A DNA stretch of 64,000 bases from DSVZ01 sp964568145 (GTDB lineage: Bacteria; Verrucomicrobiota; Verrucomicrobiia; Limisphaerales; J093), in assembly GCA_964568145.1 (NCBI GenBank), contig CAZMOZ010000012.1, positions 55,319 to 119,318 of the forward strand, written 5' to 3'. This document shows positions 63,280 through 64,000 of this stretch, piece after piece. The notes below the pieces were generated by a model that was not told the origin of the DNA, did not search any database, and saw nothing but the letters and a program-made list of their open reading frames with translations. Position 1 is the stretch's first letter. Each line of letters starts with the position of its first letter. The translations under genes were made by a program, and so were the position numbers.

Positions 63280-64000
63280 CTTGTAGCGGTCGGGGTCCAC
63301 CGGGTTCAGGCGGCCAGCGGCCAGGTGCGGGCGTCCACGGCCGGTAAGGCCGCACGGCGTTTTCCATCACGGCGCGGCGGAAGCTCCGGACCACGCCCTC
63401 GATCACACCGCGGATTTCCAGGGTGAATTCCAGATGCTCCACGCGTTCGAGGGCGAAACCGGTCACCCAGCCGCGAAAGGATTTGGTGACCTGCCAGTCC
63501 GGGGTTTCCGGCGGCTGCTGGCGGGTCCACTGCCAGACGCGCCAGTCCACGCAGGGGCGGAAAGGTTCCATGAGATCGTAGGCCAGCGGTGTCGCGCGTT
63601 CCCGCGCCACATGAGACAGACCCCAGGTGGGGTCGAGGCCGATGGCGAAGAGCTTTTGCAGGACGGTGGACAGGAGCACCGCGTAACCGTAATTGAGCAG
63701 CGCGTTCAGGCCGCCCTTGCCACCAGGTTCACGACGGAATTCCGGCTGCCCGAGCGCGCGGCCCAAGAGGCCCCAGAACAGCCGGGCACAGATCGCCTCC
63801 TTGTGGTCCTGCCGGCTTTCGGCGGCCTGGCGCAGGGATGCCACGACCGGGTCACCGGGCGCGAGATGAGCGGCCAGCGCGGCCTGGTTGCGGCATTTGG
63901 CATCCACGGTGCGCCGCCAGAGCGCCTCGCGCACGCGGGGTTCGAGCTTGAGCACGGCGCGGGAAAGCAGGGTGTCCGTGCTGCGGTTGGCGGGCAGCAG
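63254..64000 (-). CDS. cas1: CRISPR-associated Cas1, type II (5' end outside window)
   Basis: The last 248 codons of a Cas1 integrase. The visible part begins LLPANRSTDTLLSRAVLKLE and contains EAICARLFWGLLGRALGQPE, GLNALLNYGYAVLLSTVLQK (a Cas1 core helix with the family L-N-Y-G-Y-A-V-L) and GLDPTWGLSHVARERATPLA-YDLMEPFRPCVDW, holding the metal-binding His and Glu/Asp. These are marks of type II Cas1. cas9 is expected upstream, beyond the right edge of the window. Confidence 0.93.
   Translation of the reverse strand: MLPANRSTDTLLSRAVLKLEPRVREALWRRTVDAKCRNQAALAAHLAPGDPVVASLRQAAESRQDHKEAICARLFWGLLGRALGQPEFRREPGGKGGLNALLNYGYAVLLSTVLQKLFAIGLDPTWGLSHVARERATPLAYDLMEPFRPCVDWRVWQWTRQQPPETPDWQVTKSFRGWVTGFALERVEHLEFTLEIRGVIEGVVRSFRRAVMENAVRPYRPWTPAPGRWPPEPGGPRPLQDGLAARGI

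Overview
The window is GC-rich DNA that reads like a member of the Verrucomicrobiota. The pointers are several PEP-CTERM sorted proteins, an ECF sigma factor fused to a membrane and coiled-coil tail, a DUF4331/TPR pair, many Tat- or Sec-exported enzymes, LpxI (so an outer membrane with lipid A), and heavy invasion by short palindromic repeats. This assignment is inference from gene content; no rRNA or tRNA gene was seen.

Layout. 1-5352: two copies of a NarL-type response regulator segment (a perfect 414-bp direct repeat, 1-414 and 1933-2346), each followed by a different PEP-CTERM protein, then two exported proteins, one with a repeated S-R-E-V-S-V-F-N-F-G motif. 5923-8211: a histidine kinase whose sensor is a seven-blade FG-GAP (integrin-like) propeller. 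8506-14449: SGNH hydrolase, Tat-exported Gfo/Idh/MocA oxidoreductase, purL, an HNH nuclease with a small partner. 14731-19089: gene fragments and a large exported six-hairpin glycosidase-like protein. 19511-25714: PEP-CTERM protein, DUF4331 protein, TPR protein, a split methionine-synthase-like pair (homocysteine methyltransferase plus corrinoid protein) and lpxI. 25895-32343: membrane-tethered ECF sigma, gnd, a decayed hicBA/TPR locus, and a lycopene-cyclase-like membrane protein.

32523-44546 is the most interesting part. A textbook sigma-54 promoter preceded by two identical-arm inverted repeats drives seven tightly packed genes: two related Gly-rich proteins with shared N- and C-terminal blocks, an HExxH metalloprotease-like protein, an unknown protein, an AONS-like PLP enzyme, a V8-like serine protease with a peptidoglycan-binding domain, and a 719-residue peptidoglycan-binding/transglycosylase-like/M15-like protein. 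An amidohydrolase follows, and a convergent sigma-54 activator gene closes the block. None of the wall-directed products has a normal signal peptide; several begin instead with an acidic, aromatic-rich tail. I know of no described function for this cluster.

45189-61771: GH13-GH133 glycogen debranching enzyme, sugar isomerase-like protein, a complete Cus-type copper/silver efflux operon with two small Cys-rich accessory proteins and a tandem TRASH-like protein, and an M28 peptidase gene broken by an in-frame amber codon. 61870-64000: a 16-repeat CRISPR array next to cas2 and partial cas1 of type II character (cas9 would lie beyond the window edge), with an inverted, shortened repeat copy between array and cas2.

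Palindromic repeats of several families lie between genes and also inside coding sequences (purL, the glycosidase, cusA, the TPR remnant), often keeping the frame open.
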